Program-made: the position numbers and the translations under genes | Notes under the pieces: generated by a model | Databases searched by the model: none | What the model was told of the DNA's origin: nothing | What the model saw: the letters and a program-made list of their open reading frames with translations, nothing else | NCBI RefSeq assembly: GCF_030167905.1 | Contig: NZ_JARGNA010000009.1 | Location: forward strand, 1 to 64,000 | Reading direction: 5' to 3' | Origin: Flavobacterium terrisoli | Lineage (GTDB): Bacteria; Bacteroidota; Bacteroidia; Flavobacteriales; Flavobacteriaceae | DNA: 64,000 nt | Shown: one piece after another, positions 43,207 through 52,278 of the stretch | Layout of the letters: every line of letters begins with the position of its first letter | How positions within the stretch are numbered: the stretch's first letter is position 1

Positions 43207-45828
43207 CTACTCCATGCCCTTCTTAATCCATTGTGGTGCAGGAATATCTTTTAAATAAGAAGCAAGCCACTCTTCATACCTATGGGTAAAATCTATATTG
43301 CTATTCCTTTTGCTTAAAGCATGTCCACTCTCAGGATAAACAAGCATAATAACCTTTTTCTCTAAACGACGCAGGGCATTATAAAATCCTATCGTCTGGT
43401 AATAATGAACTTGTCTGTCTAACTCACCAGTCCAAATTAGCAATGGTGAAGTAATATTTTGTGCATGTATCACAGGAGAATTTCTCAAATAGGCATCCAT
43501 ATCTTCATATAGCGATTTGCCCATTCTCCATTGCTGGTCTTCATACCTCCAAATTTCAGGCCTGCCACTATTCCATCCAATAGAAAGATAACTTCCAATT
43601 AAATCAGAAACTCCCGCTCCGGCTACTATAGTAGCAAAGAAATTTTTAGTCTGCGTAGCTATGTAACTGACTTGATAACCTGCAAAAGAGTGACCTGTTA
43701 AAGCTATTTTATCAGGTTGAACTAATCCTATATCAATAACCACATTTGTAGCCGACACTACACAATCTGCAGCACTCATTCCCACGTTACCTAATTCAAA
43801 AGACAAATCCGGTTGTAAAACAAAATAACCTTGTGTAGTGAGATTACTGATATTAAAGCCGGCACCATTAAGTAAACTTGGATTAACATAACGGTGTACT
43901 TGGTCACTCAATCTTTCATAAATGTAAACCACCATAGGATATTTTTTCAAAGGGTCATAATTAGCAGGATAATATAACGCCGCTTGGAGATTTTTGTTTT
44001 TTGAATTCCTGTAACTGATAAGTATTGACTTACCCCAATGATAGTTCTTTTGGTGTGTATTGCTCATGACAACCAAATTGGTTTGCCCATTTTCTTTTCC
44101 CATGGCCATAATACTAGGCGGAGAATTATAATCTTGCTCCATATAGTACAAGGTTTTACTTTCATTAGTAAATGCAAGTGAAGTAATACTCTTATCACTA
44201 AAAACCAAAGGTTTTTCTTTTCCATCCCAGTAATAATATCCTGATTCCTTTGTTAGTTTTCCGGAAGCTTTCAAATAAACTCCTTTTTCCATAGCAAGTT
44301 CCGGAAACGTAAACCCATCAAAATTCATAAACCTGTCCGGTTGTCCCGATTGGTTAGCAATACGAAACACTATCTGTTTCTCTCGGCCTTTAGTCAGTCG
44401 TTTGGCTTGCAGATTTTTAAGGTTAACAGACCATAAATCATATTCATCATAAATAATAACTGTATCGTCATTAGTCGTCCATCCGGCTATGCCAAAAGCA
44501 GGTTTTGCTCCTGCATAATCATACGCTTCATCATAAATCAAGTGCGGAATATTGACACTTATATTAACATGCTTTCCGGTGGCCAATTCATATACCCACC
44601 AATGTTCTGCATTACGATAGACAATATACTTACCTCCATAGGAAGCTGAGATTTCCTCCATATCACAGATATAATTCTTTAAAAACAGCGTCCGTTTACC
44701 GGTATTCAAATTGGTACAATACCAATCTGTTTTACTCAACATGGTAAACTGTGGTTTTTGTCCCATCGGATTATAAGTAATCGCATACTGTTGGTCACCA
44801 CTCAGCAATAGCTTTGGTTGGTCATTAGAAGTTAGTTGTCTAACCTCTCCAGTCTTGGGATACCATACAGCACATTTAGCCTGCAAGTCCCAACGACCCG
44901 ATAATTGAACCTGAGGATAAGTCCAGGCATCATTTCCATTCCATTGTTGTACTATAGGTTTTTCGGCAGTATTTGGGGTACTTTCAGTTAGGTAAAAGAA
45001 TACCCGCTGCCCATCATCCGATATCGTAAACCGAGTCCAAATCGGTGGCTCAATATTGCTTCCTTTGTCAATAGAAGCTACAGTATTAGCATCAAAACTG
45101 TAAATATTATTCTGTTTTAATTGATACAAATGCAAATTCTTACCATTACGACTATCAAGTGTGTCTTTATATTTTTTCACAAAGGCAAAAGCCTGTCCTT
45201 TCCGTTGCCAAACAATATTTTCGAAGGTAGCTTCACCATCAGTAACTAGCTTCTGAAAATGCTCCCGCTTCCCGTCAAAGGGACAGTAATACAAAGAGGC
45301 CTTTTCCTTAGCTATAGTATAAACCATACCGGTACTCGATGGATTAAGAAAAAATCCGGTTACATTATCAATGGTTTCTGTTGCAGAACCATCAAGACGC
45401 TCAATAGAAAGTTGATGAGAATCAGTCAGTGTAATCAAGGTTAATCCATCACTCGAAAAAGCATATTGAGTTGCTCCTCTCATTTGTCTCTTCAAACCGG
45501 TTTTAAGATTCACTACTTCCAATACATTTTCCGGTATCATACAAGCAAACCATGAATCCTTAGCAAACTTACCATCATAACCCTTTGGAAAAGAATGAGT
45601 CTTAGTAGCATTTTTATTCCTAACAAATAAAGTATCATTTCCACTCTCATAAGCTAAGTGATAACTCACCCAATCCCCTTTCGCAGATACCGCTTGCATT
45701 TCCATAGTACTCCACAAATGGTAATCAGCTTCAGTAAGATTCTTTTGGTTCGTAACCTGCCCCATTACGGAGCAGGAAACAACCAAAAAAAATAAAATAA
45801 ATGAATTCTTTATTCTAGTAACCGGCAT
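43207..45828 (-). CDS. S9 family prolyl oligopeptidase-like secreted peptidase
   Basis: About 873 residues. A signal (SFILFFLVVSCSVMGQ) precedes a beta-propeller N-terminal two-thirds and an alpha/beta hydrolase end. The nucleophile is the serine in KIALTGHSFAGYQVSYI; the acid is in LLIWTGELDRQVHYY and the histidine in MLVYPESGHALSKRN. S9 enzymes cleave peptides at Pro or broad sites. The ATG at 45828 is within the end of the SusD gene (stop 45815), so the two are coupled. An ATG at 45840 is possible. With SusCD it may process imported peptides. Confidence 0.9.
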   Translation of the reverse strand: MPVTRIKNSFILFFLVVSCSVMGQVTNQKNLTEADYHLWSTMEMQAVSAKGDWVSYHLAYESGNDTLFVRNKNATKTHSFPKGYDGKFAKDSWFACMIPENVLEVVNLKTGLKRQMRGATQYAFSSDGLTLITLTDSHQLSIERLDGSATETIDNVTGFFLNPSSTGMVYTIAKEKASLYYCPFDGKREHFQKLVTDGEATFENIVWQRKGQAFAFVKKYKDTLDSRNGKNLHLYQLKQNNIYSFDANTVASIDKGSNIEPPIWTRFTISDDGQRVFFYLTESTPNTAEKPIVQQWNGNDAWTYPQVQLSGRWDLQAKCAVWYPKTGEVRQLTSNDQPKLLLSGDQQYAITYNPMGQKPQFTMLSKTDWYCTNLNTGKRTLFLKNYICDMEEISASYGGKYIVYRNAEHWWVYELATGKHVNISVNIPHLIYDEAYDYAGAKPAFGIAGWTTNDDTVIIYDEYDLWSVNLKNLQAKRLTKGREKQIVFRIANQSGQPDRFMNFDGFTFPELAMEKGVYLKASGKLTKESGYYYWDGKEKPLVFSDKSITSLAFTNESKTLYYMEQDYNSPPSIMAMGKENGQTNLVVMSNTHQKNYHWGKSILISYRNSKNKNLQAALYYPANYDPLKKYPMVVYIYERLSDQVHRYVNPSLLNGAGFNISNLTTQGYFVLQPDLSFELGNVGMSAADCVVSATNVVIDIGLVQPDKIALTGHSFAGYQVSYIATQTKNFFATIVAGAGVSDLIGSYLSIGWNSGRPEIWRYEDQQWRMGKSLYEDMDAYLRNSPVIHAQNITSPLLIWTGELDRQVHYYQTIGFYNALRRLEKKVIMLVYPESGHALSKRNSNIDFTHRYEEWLASYLKDIPAPQWIKKGME

Positions 45829-47215
45829 TTTGTGGGGCAAGATTAGGGTTAATCAATAATTCCGATTGAGGCACCGGCCAGTATTGGTCAGTACTGTTCC
45901 ATCCCGGTTTCACCGTTGATAAAGTAGCATCCAATTTTCCGGTGCGCTGCAAATCAAAAAACCGAAATCCGGTTTCAGTAAACAATTCAAATCGACGCTC
46001 ATGAAGCACAGCATCAACTATTTCAGAACCGGTAACAGCCGTAGTATTTCCTAGTCCGGCATTGTTCCTTATAAAATTCAAATCCTCTTTGGCACCTATC
46101 AAGTCACCCTGTCTGGCTCTCGCTTCCGCTCTAATCAAATATTGCTCAACCAGTCGCAGCATTACCGAATATTCACTGGTTGCACTCGAACCATTATCCT
46201 GCTTGTATTTATAAGCATGATACCAGGTAGTAGTGCCATCGGTGATAGAATTGATCCAATGAGTTCTGCGTTGGTCTCCAACTTCAAAGCTATTGTACAA
46301 GTTTGGACTAAGCGCAACACTTGGCGGTGGTCCGGCAGTAAAAATAAATAGTGCGCCTTCCTGAGCATTAGCATAGCCACCACCGGCAGAAAACTGCCAA
46401 ATAGTACTACTGCAATCCTTTAAAAATACCTTGTCTAAATCGGCTTCCCACACATATACTCCGGTTTGGTTCAATACAGCCGATGCGGCATTACTTGCTT
46501 CCGCCCATTGCTCAGTATACAAATACAGTCGCGCCAATAATGCCATCGCCGCAAATTGATTCGGTCTTATCCTTTCATAACTAACATAACTCTCTGGCAA
46601 CAAAGTAGAAGCTTCCTCCAAATCAATAATACATTTTTCATAAACTGCTGTTATAGACAATCTATTCACAGTACTGTTTTGCTGATAGTCAGTGGTAGTT
46701 ATATAAGGACAGCCACCATAAACACCTACCAAGTAGGAATGCAATAACGCACGAACAAACAACGCCTCGCCAATAAGTTGATTCTTTTGAGCCGTGGTAA
46801 GCGCTGTCGAATTAGTCACGCCTTTAATCACAGCATTAGCAGCATAAATTTGATTATAAGTCGTTGTCCACAACTCCAGCACATAGCCATTGGTAGCGGT
46901 CAAACCATTATTATAAAAAGGTTCCGCCGTATAAGCTCCGGTTTCATAACAAACCAATTCGTCACTGTATTGCCCCAGTAAATTAGTTAACCCAAGAGGC
47001 TTTCCAGTCAACAAACCGGCATCTCTCATTTTAGCATAAATATTCTTCATTGCAGCCGTAGCTGTCGTGTTGCTTTCAAACACAGCATCACTGGTCAGTT
47101 GCGAATTAGGTTCGTCAACATCCACAAAATTGTCGCATGATGATGCAATGCACAACAATAAGCTCCACACAGTCAGTGGCCATACAAATCGGATAGTATT
47201 TCGTTTATTTTTCAT
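45815..47215 (-). CDS. RagB/SusD family outer-membrane lipoprotein
   Basis: A 466-residue surface lipoprotein with a signal and lipobox (LLCIASSCDNFVDVDEP, lipid cysteine near residue 27). TPR-like helices follow (FVRALLHSYLVGVYGGCPYI, MALLARLYLYTEQWAEA), and the C-terminal AVLHERRFELFTETGFRFFD and WPVPQSELLINPNLAPQNAG are typical of SusD. It caps the SusC channel to bind nutrient, here probably a peptide given the peptidase gene next door. It starts 12 nt after susC. Confidence 0.93.
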   Translation of the reverse strand: MKNKRNTIRFVWPLTVWSLLLCIASSCDNFVDVDEPNSQLTSDAVFESNTTATAAMKNIYAKMRDAGLLTGKPLGLTNLLGQYSDELVCYETGAYTAEPFYNNGLTATNGYVLELWTTTYNQIYAANAVIKGVTNSTALTTAQKNQLIGEALFVRALLHSYLVGVYGGCPYITTTDYQQNSTVNRLSITAVYEKCIIDLEEASTLLPESYVSYERIRPNQFAAMALLARLYLYTEQWAEASNAASAVLNQTGVYVWEADLDKVFLKDCSSTIWQFSAGGGYANAQEGALFIFTAGPPPSVALSPNLYNSFEVGDQRRTHWINSITDGTTTWYHAYKYKQDNGSSATSEYSVMLRLVEQYLIRAEARARQGDLIGAKEDLNFIRNNAGLGNTTAVTGSEIVDAVLHERRFELFTETGFRFFDLQRTGKLDATLSTVKPGWNSTDQYWPVPQSELLINPNLAPQNAGY

Positions 47216-47226
47216 GTCTTTCTTTT

Positions 47227-50200
47227 TTAAAATTTAAACTCGGCTCCAAAGCTGATGATACGCAACGGAGGCAGATAATTAAAACTTCTGAATTCGGGAT
47301 CACCATCTTTATACGGCGTAATGGTCAATAGGTTTTGAGCCTGTAAAGTCAGTTTACATTGCAAACCTTTCACATAGTTGGGCACCATATAGGAAAGCGC
47401 AATATTCTTAAGCCTGATATAAGAAGCATCACTCACAGCGGCATCGCTATTGGCATACCTTCCATAAGCATTCACAGCATCACCGTTTAATCCGGTCGTG
47501 TAAATTTGAGTGGTAGCATTATCACCGGCTTGTTCCCAACCTCCAATAACAGAGGCAGGCTGATTACCAAAAGCACCCGGAGCAGAATACTGCGTAGCGG
47601 CATTCCAATTCAATTGCTTTACAAATTGGAAAAGAAAGTCCAGTTGAAAGTTTTTATAACGCACTTGGTTTTGAAGCCCTCCATAATATTCCGGACTAAA
47701 ATCCCTTACCGTTTGGGCATCATCTGCAAAAGACAATTCACCATCGCCATTAACATCCTCAAACTCATAAATACCCGTCTGCGGATTCACACCGGTAAAA
47801 TGATACAGCTTTTGAATGTTGATAGACTCCCCTATCACATATTGATTTTGATAGGTACTCGTAGCAAGCCCCGGAAAAGCAACCAACTTGTTTTTTGGCA
47901 AAGTGATATTAAAATTAGTAGTCCAACCAAACGAGTCCTTTTGAACATTCACGGTGCGTAAAGTAAACTCCAATCCTGTGTTTTGAACCGTAGCAGCTAA
48001 GTTCGATTGCATCGAAGTAAATCCGGTGGTAGCTGGTAACGGCATCCCTATTAACTGATTCGAAGAACGATTGCGGTACCAACTCACAGTAGTAAATATT
48101 CTGTCTTTCAAAAAACCTAACTCCACAGCCGCCTCAATCTTGCGGTTGCTTTCCCAACTGAAATTAGGATTAAACAATCTAATCGGTGTCAACCCCACAG
48201 TACCATCATAAACACCGGTGGAAGATTGATAGGTGTCTAAGTATTGGTAGTCCCCTATTTGGTCATTACCGGTTACACCATAACTACCTCGCAGCTTCCC
48301 AAAGCTAAGAAACTTGGTATTTTCCTTAATTCCCTTTTCTTCACTGAATAACCAAGCAGCACCCACAGCACCAAAATTGGCAAACTGCTTTCCTGGTCCA
48401 AATCGACTCGAGCCATCACGACGACCGGTCAGATTAACAAAATACTTATCCTGCCATGATAGATTAACTCTCCCAAAGAAAGCCTGATAACGATACTCCG
48501 TTTCATCATCATAAAACGTTCTGCTATAACTGGCCGAAGCCAAGTTATACAGCAAACTGTTACTCGTAAAACCCGACCCATATTGCAGCATCCTGTCACT
48601 CACTTGATTTTGAAAAGTACTGCCAACCAATACATCAATCTTGCCTTTATTAAACTGGCGTTGCCAGTTCAACTGTGGCTCCACTATCCAAGACTGTCTG
48701 CTCGAAGTAGTAAAAAAGATAGCCGAATACTCTGCTCCGGCTTCATATATCGGGTCATAAATAGTCGAAGGATCACTTCGGCTTTCATTATGTCGCAAAT
48801 CAGTAAAGCCAAGACTAGTCTTAGCAGTAAACCCGTAAGGCAATCGATAAGAGAATGTACTATTGGCAACTAAACTATTCGTTTTAGTCAAAGCCTCAGC
48901 ATTCAAAGCCGCTAACGGATTTTCCCAAGTACTGTTTTCCCAGTTCAGATTACCCTCAGCATCATACAATGCCGGAGCATTTGGCGCTAGGTTTCGCGAA
49001 ATACGCGTCAAGTCCGAAGCCGGTTGGTAGTTGTCTTGAACATCATAACTACCCGAGAACACAACTTTAAATCGCTTATCCTCACTTTCATGGTCCAAAC
49101 TCACATGGGCACTCCCTTTCTTATAATCAAAGTCTCCCGGAAAAACAGTACTTTGGGTATAAGTATTCCCACTCACCAGAAAGTGTGTCTGTGCAGAGCC
49201 TCCCGAAACCGAGGCTTGCATAGTCCTAATTTCTGCAGTACCACCGGTTAGTTTTTCCTGCCAATCAGTATAGCGATTTGCATCCCATGTACCATTAACA
49301 TCAAAGGCATTAAAAGGGTAATCAGTAATACCATCATTAGCAAACGCTTGTTGGCGTATGGCTATATATTGTTGAGTATTCAGTAAATCAAGCTTTCGGG
49401 TGATTTGTCCCGTTCCGGTACTGGCACTCGCAGTAAATTGGGTTTTCCCGGCCTTGCCTTTTTTAGTGGTAATCAGCACAACCCCATTAGCGCCACGCGA
49501 ACCATAAATAGCCGTGGCATCAGCATCTTTTAATATCTCTATGCTTTCAATATCACTCGGATTTATAGTGTTCAGCGGACTCGTAGCAGTAGGCAAAGTA
49601 GTCGATGTCTGTCTATCACCTATAACATCCGAAGCAAAAGGCACGCCATCTATAACATATAATGGTGCATTTCCGGCACTGCGTAAACTGTTCAGCCCTC
49701 TGATTCTGATGTCAAATCCACCACCCGGCACACCCGTAGTTTGGGTAATATCCACTCCGGCCATTCGGCCTTGCATCGCAGCAAGCACATTAGCTACAGG
49801 CTGCTTCTCAATGTCTTTTGAAGTAATCTTAGCAATACTTCCGGTACGCTCCTTGTCTTTCACGGTATAATACCCTGCATTTACAGTTACTTCTTTTAAG
49901 GTAGTAGCATCTTCTTGCATAGTTACATTAATAACAGAGCGACTATCCACTACGACTGTGAATTCTTTATAACCGATGTAACTAAAAACAAGGGTATCAC
50001 CTACCTCAGCAGCTATACTAAACTGCCCTTTCTCATCTGTAAATACTGTGTCACCCTGAGCCTGTCGAAGGGCTCTTCTAACAGAAACAGTCACTCCCGG
50101 AAGCACGCCATTAGCATCACTCACGATACCGGTTATTTGTTGTTGTTGTTGTTTTGTTGAGCTAATTGCTAAAAGCTGACTGCTGACAGCCCTCTTGCTT

Positions 50201-50301
50201 CTTGTCTCTTGGTTCTTGCTTCCATAAGAATAAGCAAGTTGTATACAAAGGCAGAAAAGTAGAATACACCACCTTCCTTTGCCAATACGATTTTTATTCA
50301 T
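47227..50301 (-). CDS. SusC/RagA family TonB-dependent transporter
   Basis: A 1024-residue outer-membrane transporter. After a signal (about 1-25) comes a short odd linker (SQLLAISSTKQQQQQ), a carboxypeptidase-regulatory domain (GIVSDANGVLPGVTVSV), a plug (TGVPGGGFDIRIRGLNSLRS, PLYVIDGVPF, ILKDADATAIYGSRGANGVV) and a 22-strand barrel ending ISFGAEFKF. The linker is of low complexity, and ALRQAQGD within the regulatory domain is encoded by an inserted repeat (50054-50072). It pairs with the SusD gene. Confidence 0.93.
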   Translation of the reverse strand: MNKNRIGKGRWCILLFCLCIQLAYSYGSKNQETRSKRAVSSQLLAISSTKQQQQQITGIVSDANGVLPGVTVSVRRALRQAQGDTVFTDEKGQFSIAAEVGDTLVFSYIGYKEFTVVVDSRSVINVTMQEDATTLKEVTVNAGYYTVKDKERTGSIAKITSKDIEKQPVANVLAAMQGRMAGVDITQTTGVPGGGFDIRIRGLNSLRSAGNAPLYVIDGVPFASDVIGDRQTSTTLPTATSPLNTINPSDIESIEILKDADATAIYGSRGANGVVLITTKKGKAGKTQFTASASTGTGQITRKLDLLNTQQYIAIRQQAFANDGITDYPFNAFDVNGTWDANRYTDWQEKLTGGTAEIRTMQASVSGGSAQTHFLVSGNTYTQSTVFPGDFDYKKGSAHVSLDHESEDKRFKVVFSGSYDVQDNYQPASDLTRISRNLAPNAPALYDAEGNLNWENSTWENPLAALNAEALTKTNSLVANSTFSYRLPYGFTAKTSLGFTDLRHNESRSDPSTIYDPIYEAGAEYSAIFFTTSSRQSWIVEPQLNWQRQFNKGKIDVLVGSTFQNQVSDRMLQYGSGFTSNSLLYNLASASYSRTFYDDETEYRYQAFFGRVNLSWQDKYFVNLTGRRDGSSRFGPGKQFANFGAVGAAWLFSEEKGIKENTKFLSFGKLRGSYGVTGNDQIGDYQYLDTYQSSTGVYDGTVGLTPIRLFNPNFSWESNRKIEAAVELGFLKDRIFTTVSWYRNRSSNQLIGMPLPATTGFTSMQSNLAATVQNTGLEFTLRTVNVQKDSFGWTTNFNITLPKNKLVAFPGLATSTYQNQYVIGESINIQKLYHFTGVNPQTGIYEFEDVNGDGELSFADDAQTVRDFSPEYYGGLQNQVRYKNFQLDFLFQFVKQLNWNAATQYSAPGAFGNQPASVIGGWEQAGDNATTQIYTTGLNGDAVNAYGRYANSDAAVSDASYIRLKNIALSYMVPNYVKGLQCKLTLQAQNLLTITPYKDGDPEFRSFNYLPPLRIISFGAEFKF
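50054..50072 (-). repeat. REP-type element inside susC
   Basis: CCCTGAGCCTGTCGAAGGG, a palindromic element seen throughout many bacterial genomes (from memory). Here it lies in the reading frame and encodes part of RALRQAQGD in the carboxypeptidase-regulatory domain. Confidence 0.6.
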
Positions 50302-50534
50302 AATATTGGTTTGGTTAAATGAAACATTAGTTTTGTTTGCTTTGGCTTCCTAATTAGTTTGGCGACGAGGTAGGAAGTCTTTTTTGTTTGTTCTTGAAGT
50401 GTAGTTTAGTTGGTTATGTCATAGGCATACGCGTTTAGTAGTTAGTAACTATTGCGAGGCCAATTAATAATGAGCAGTGCTAAGAAAATAAAGATGAGAT
50501 AACCTAAATACAGGGTACAAAAAAGGCATGGAAC

Positions 50535-50618
50535 TCAGCTTACTGCACCGTAGGTACTGGTATACCCTGCAACAATAAGTGAGCCCACGCCAATAGACGT
50601 GAGCATCTTACTTATCAT
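50535..50618 (-). CDS. Possible 27-residue leader peptide of susC
   Basis: ATG ATA AGT AAG ATG opens a 28-codon frame that ends AGC TGA. The peptide is neutral and rich in Gly, Ser, Val and Tyr (begins MISKMLTSIGVGS, ends STYGAVS). It lies 234 nt upstream of susC in the same direction. The same DNA has arms GCTCACG/CGTGGGC and ATAAGT/ACTTAT that could fold as RNA. It could be a leader peptide, a precursor peptide or a chance ORF over a structured leader. The rest of 50302-50770 is AT-rich with no gene. Confidence 0.3.
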   Translation of the reverse strand: MISKMLTSIGVGSLIVAGYTSTYGAVS

Positions 50619-50800
50619 CTCGTTGCTAAAATTACCAGTTTTACGATGCGAGATTCAAAGCGAATGCTTCAAATATTTTTATATGAAGTATCGCAAATTT
50701 ATAATAATTCAGCGAATATAAGAAAATATATCAATTGTAGGTAACTTAACCTACATTATTTTTTACAAATGTGTTGAAATTGCTTCAACAAAATGAAGTA

Positions 50801-51049
50801 ATGGCTAAGAAACTAAGCAAGACGGAATTTCAAGTAGCATTTGGCAAACAAATTGAAAAACTAAGAACTCAACAAAATTTGAGCTATAGACAATTAGCGC
50901 AAAGATGTGATGTAGATTTCAGTAATATTAGCAAAATTGAAAAAGGTGAAATTAATATCCAGCTAGGAACAATATTGGAACTTGCAAAGGGTTTGAATGT
51001 TCATCCAAAAGAACTTTTTGATTTTAAATTTGATTTAGATAAGGAATAA
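50801..51049 (+). CDS. XRE family HTH regulator
   Basis: A small regulator of 82 residues with a single Cro/C1-type HTH: FGKQIEKLRTQQNLSYRQLA then QRCDVDFSNISKIEKGEINI and LGTILELAKGLNVHPKELFDF. The ATG at 50801 (MAKKLSKTEF) is preferred; 50771 would add ten residues. It is divergent from susC and precedes the first leader block of the cassette run. Its target may be the susC promoter or be unrelated. Confidence 0.88.
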   Translation: MAKKLSKTEFQVAFGKQIEKLRTQQNLSYRQLAQRCDVDFSNISKIEKGEINIQLGTILELAKGLNVHPKELFDFKFDLDKE

Positions 51050-51094
51050 TTATTTTCGGTTAATTTAATTTTCCACTTCAATACCACAATATAA

Positions 51095-51236
51095 AGATGC
51101 TAAGAGGCATCTTTTTTATTTACCTTTTTCTTTTATGAAATGATCAAATCTTCATACATTCGTAAAGGATGAAGATTATCCACCATCTTCTCAGTATAGA
51201 GCCATTGGTGTGATTTTGTCAGACCTATAAATTAGT
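51095..51236 (+). other. attI-like leader block 1
   Basis: This ~142-bp block is related to 57944-58080. Both begin with AGATGC, a 6-7 nt loop, then GCATCT and a T run, have the exact 17-mer TTCATACATTCGTAAAG, and end in GTCAGACCTATAARTAG/AAG directly before a G|TT junction. The first gene unit starts at 51237 (TTGGCATTAATTACC). The position, ahead of the first unit of a run of like sites, fits an integron attI, but the recombinase is not in view. The hairpin may also terminate the XRE transcript. Confidence 0.55.
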
Positions 51237-51255
51237 TGGCATTAATTACCCGGAC

Positions 51256-52116
51256 GTGACGAATAGATCTAGAAGACATCATTATATTCCAAAATTCTTA
51301 ACTAAAGGTTTTGGAGATGAAAAAGGACTTCTTTTCGTCTATAATAAAGTTAATGACGAAATTTTGAAGGTTCGTAAATCTCCTAAAGGTATATTTTTTG
51401 AATTTGAAAGAAATACAATTGAAGGGAAAGACCAAGAAAATGATTCTTCGATAGAAGATGTTTTTTTCAAAGAATTAGACGATAAGTCGGCTACAGTTGT
51501 TCAAAAATTCCAAGATGGAAAAATTAACGATGAATTGTTTTCGGAACATAACCTTGCTGATTTACAATTTTTCATAATCAATTTATTTTGGCGAATTCCC
51601 AAGACAGATTATGCCGCTAAAGATTTAGTAGAAAGAGCGGAAATAAAAATAAATGGGGAAAATATAAGTGATGAAATCAGAAATCATCCAAGCTTTGTCA
51701 AATTAAACAGAGTTCGATTTTTTAAAGAAACAATAGAACAATTTGACAGCCAGTTGAATAAACCGAAAAGGTATTACATTCAAGTTTCAGAATTTGAAGA
51801 AAATTTATTTTTGATTGGCGATTATCCGATCATTTATAGAAATTATATGAGCCAATTTACTGATTTAGTCCAATCTGAATTTAAAATGGCAATATCTTCT
51901 AAAAGAATAATTTCATTTGCTTTAGAACAAATTCCAAATTTTAAAAAAAGTTTATTTTTAAGATACAACGCAACAATTATTGATCAATCACAAACCTATG
52001 TAGCATCAGGTGATATTAAATTACTTCAGGCTTCAATTGAATATTATAAGGCGCTGAAAGAAAAAGGATGGAATTATGTTGCGAAAGAATTATTATTTCG
52101 TGAAAATACTAAGTAA
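51256..52116 (+). CDS. DUF4238 protein (cassette A)
   Basis: A 286-residue protein. The N-terminus SRRHHYIPKFLTKGF is the DUF4238 signature; FIINLFWRIPKTD and an YYIQVSEFEENLFLIGDYPI block are also typical. Function unknown; the family is common in mobile and defence-rich regions. The start is GTG at 51256, only 19 nt inside its unit, and the stop is 4 nt before the next structured site. The unit ends are nearly complementary: GTTGGCATTAATTAC (51236-51250) against GTAACTACTGCCAAC (52113-52127), 13 of 15. Confidence 0.82.
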   Translation: MTNRSRRHHYIPKFLTKGFGDEKGLLFVYNKVNDEILKVRKSPKGIFFEFERNTIEGKDQENDSSIEDVFFKELDDKSATVVQKFQDGKINDELFSEHNLADLQFFIINLFWRIPKTDYAAKDLVERAEIKINGENISDEIRNHPSFVKLNRVRFFKETIEQFDSQLNKPKRYYIQVSEFEENLFLIGDYPIIYRNYMSQFTDLVQSEFKMAISSKRIISFALEQIPNFKKSLFLRYNATIIDQSQTYVASGDIKLLQASIEYYKALKEKGWNYVAKELLFRENTK

Positions 52117-52120
52117 CTAC

Positions 52121-52251
52121 TGCCAACAGCCGTTTGGCGCAATGGTTGGTTTTGCATTTCTTAGCCGGAAATTGCTAAGTTGAAATTTTGCTTATCTTTA
52201 GAATAAATTTTAAAAAAGTCGCCATTGACGCCAAGTGGCAGAACGTTATCG
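52121..52251 (+). other. attC-like site A
   Basis: 131 bp. R'' TGCCAAC (52121-52127) and R' GTTATCG (52245-52251) flank arms TTGGCG-CAATGG (52134-52145) and CCATTGACGCCAA (52222-52234), which pair over 12 bp with one bulged base. A promoter-like TTG-N18-TATCTTTA (52172-52200) lies in the centre. Outer form and bulge fit integron attC folding; the core differs from GTTRRRY. Confidence 0.6.
52172..52200 (+). promoter_or_regulatory. Promoter-like sequence inside attC-like site A
   Basis: TTG (52172-52174), 18 nt, TATCTTTA (52193-52200), close to TTG-N17-23-TAnnTTTG. It points to the next unit's gene, which starts at 52279. Confidence 0.4.
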
Positions 52252-52278
52252 AAAATTATACATCAACAATTCATTATT

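Noticed and set aside
47506-49870. Plus-strand frames within susC
   Set aside because: They are shadows of the TonB-dependent transporter gene.
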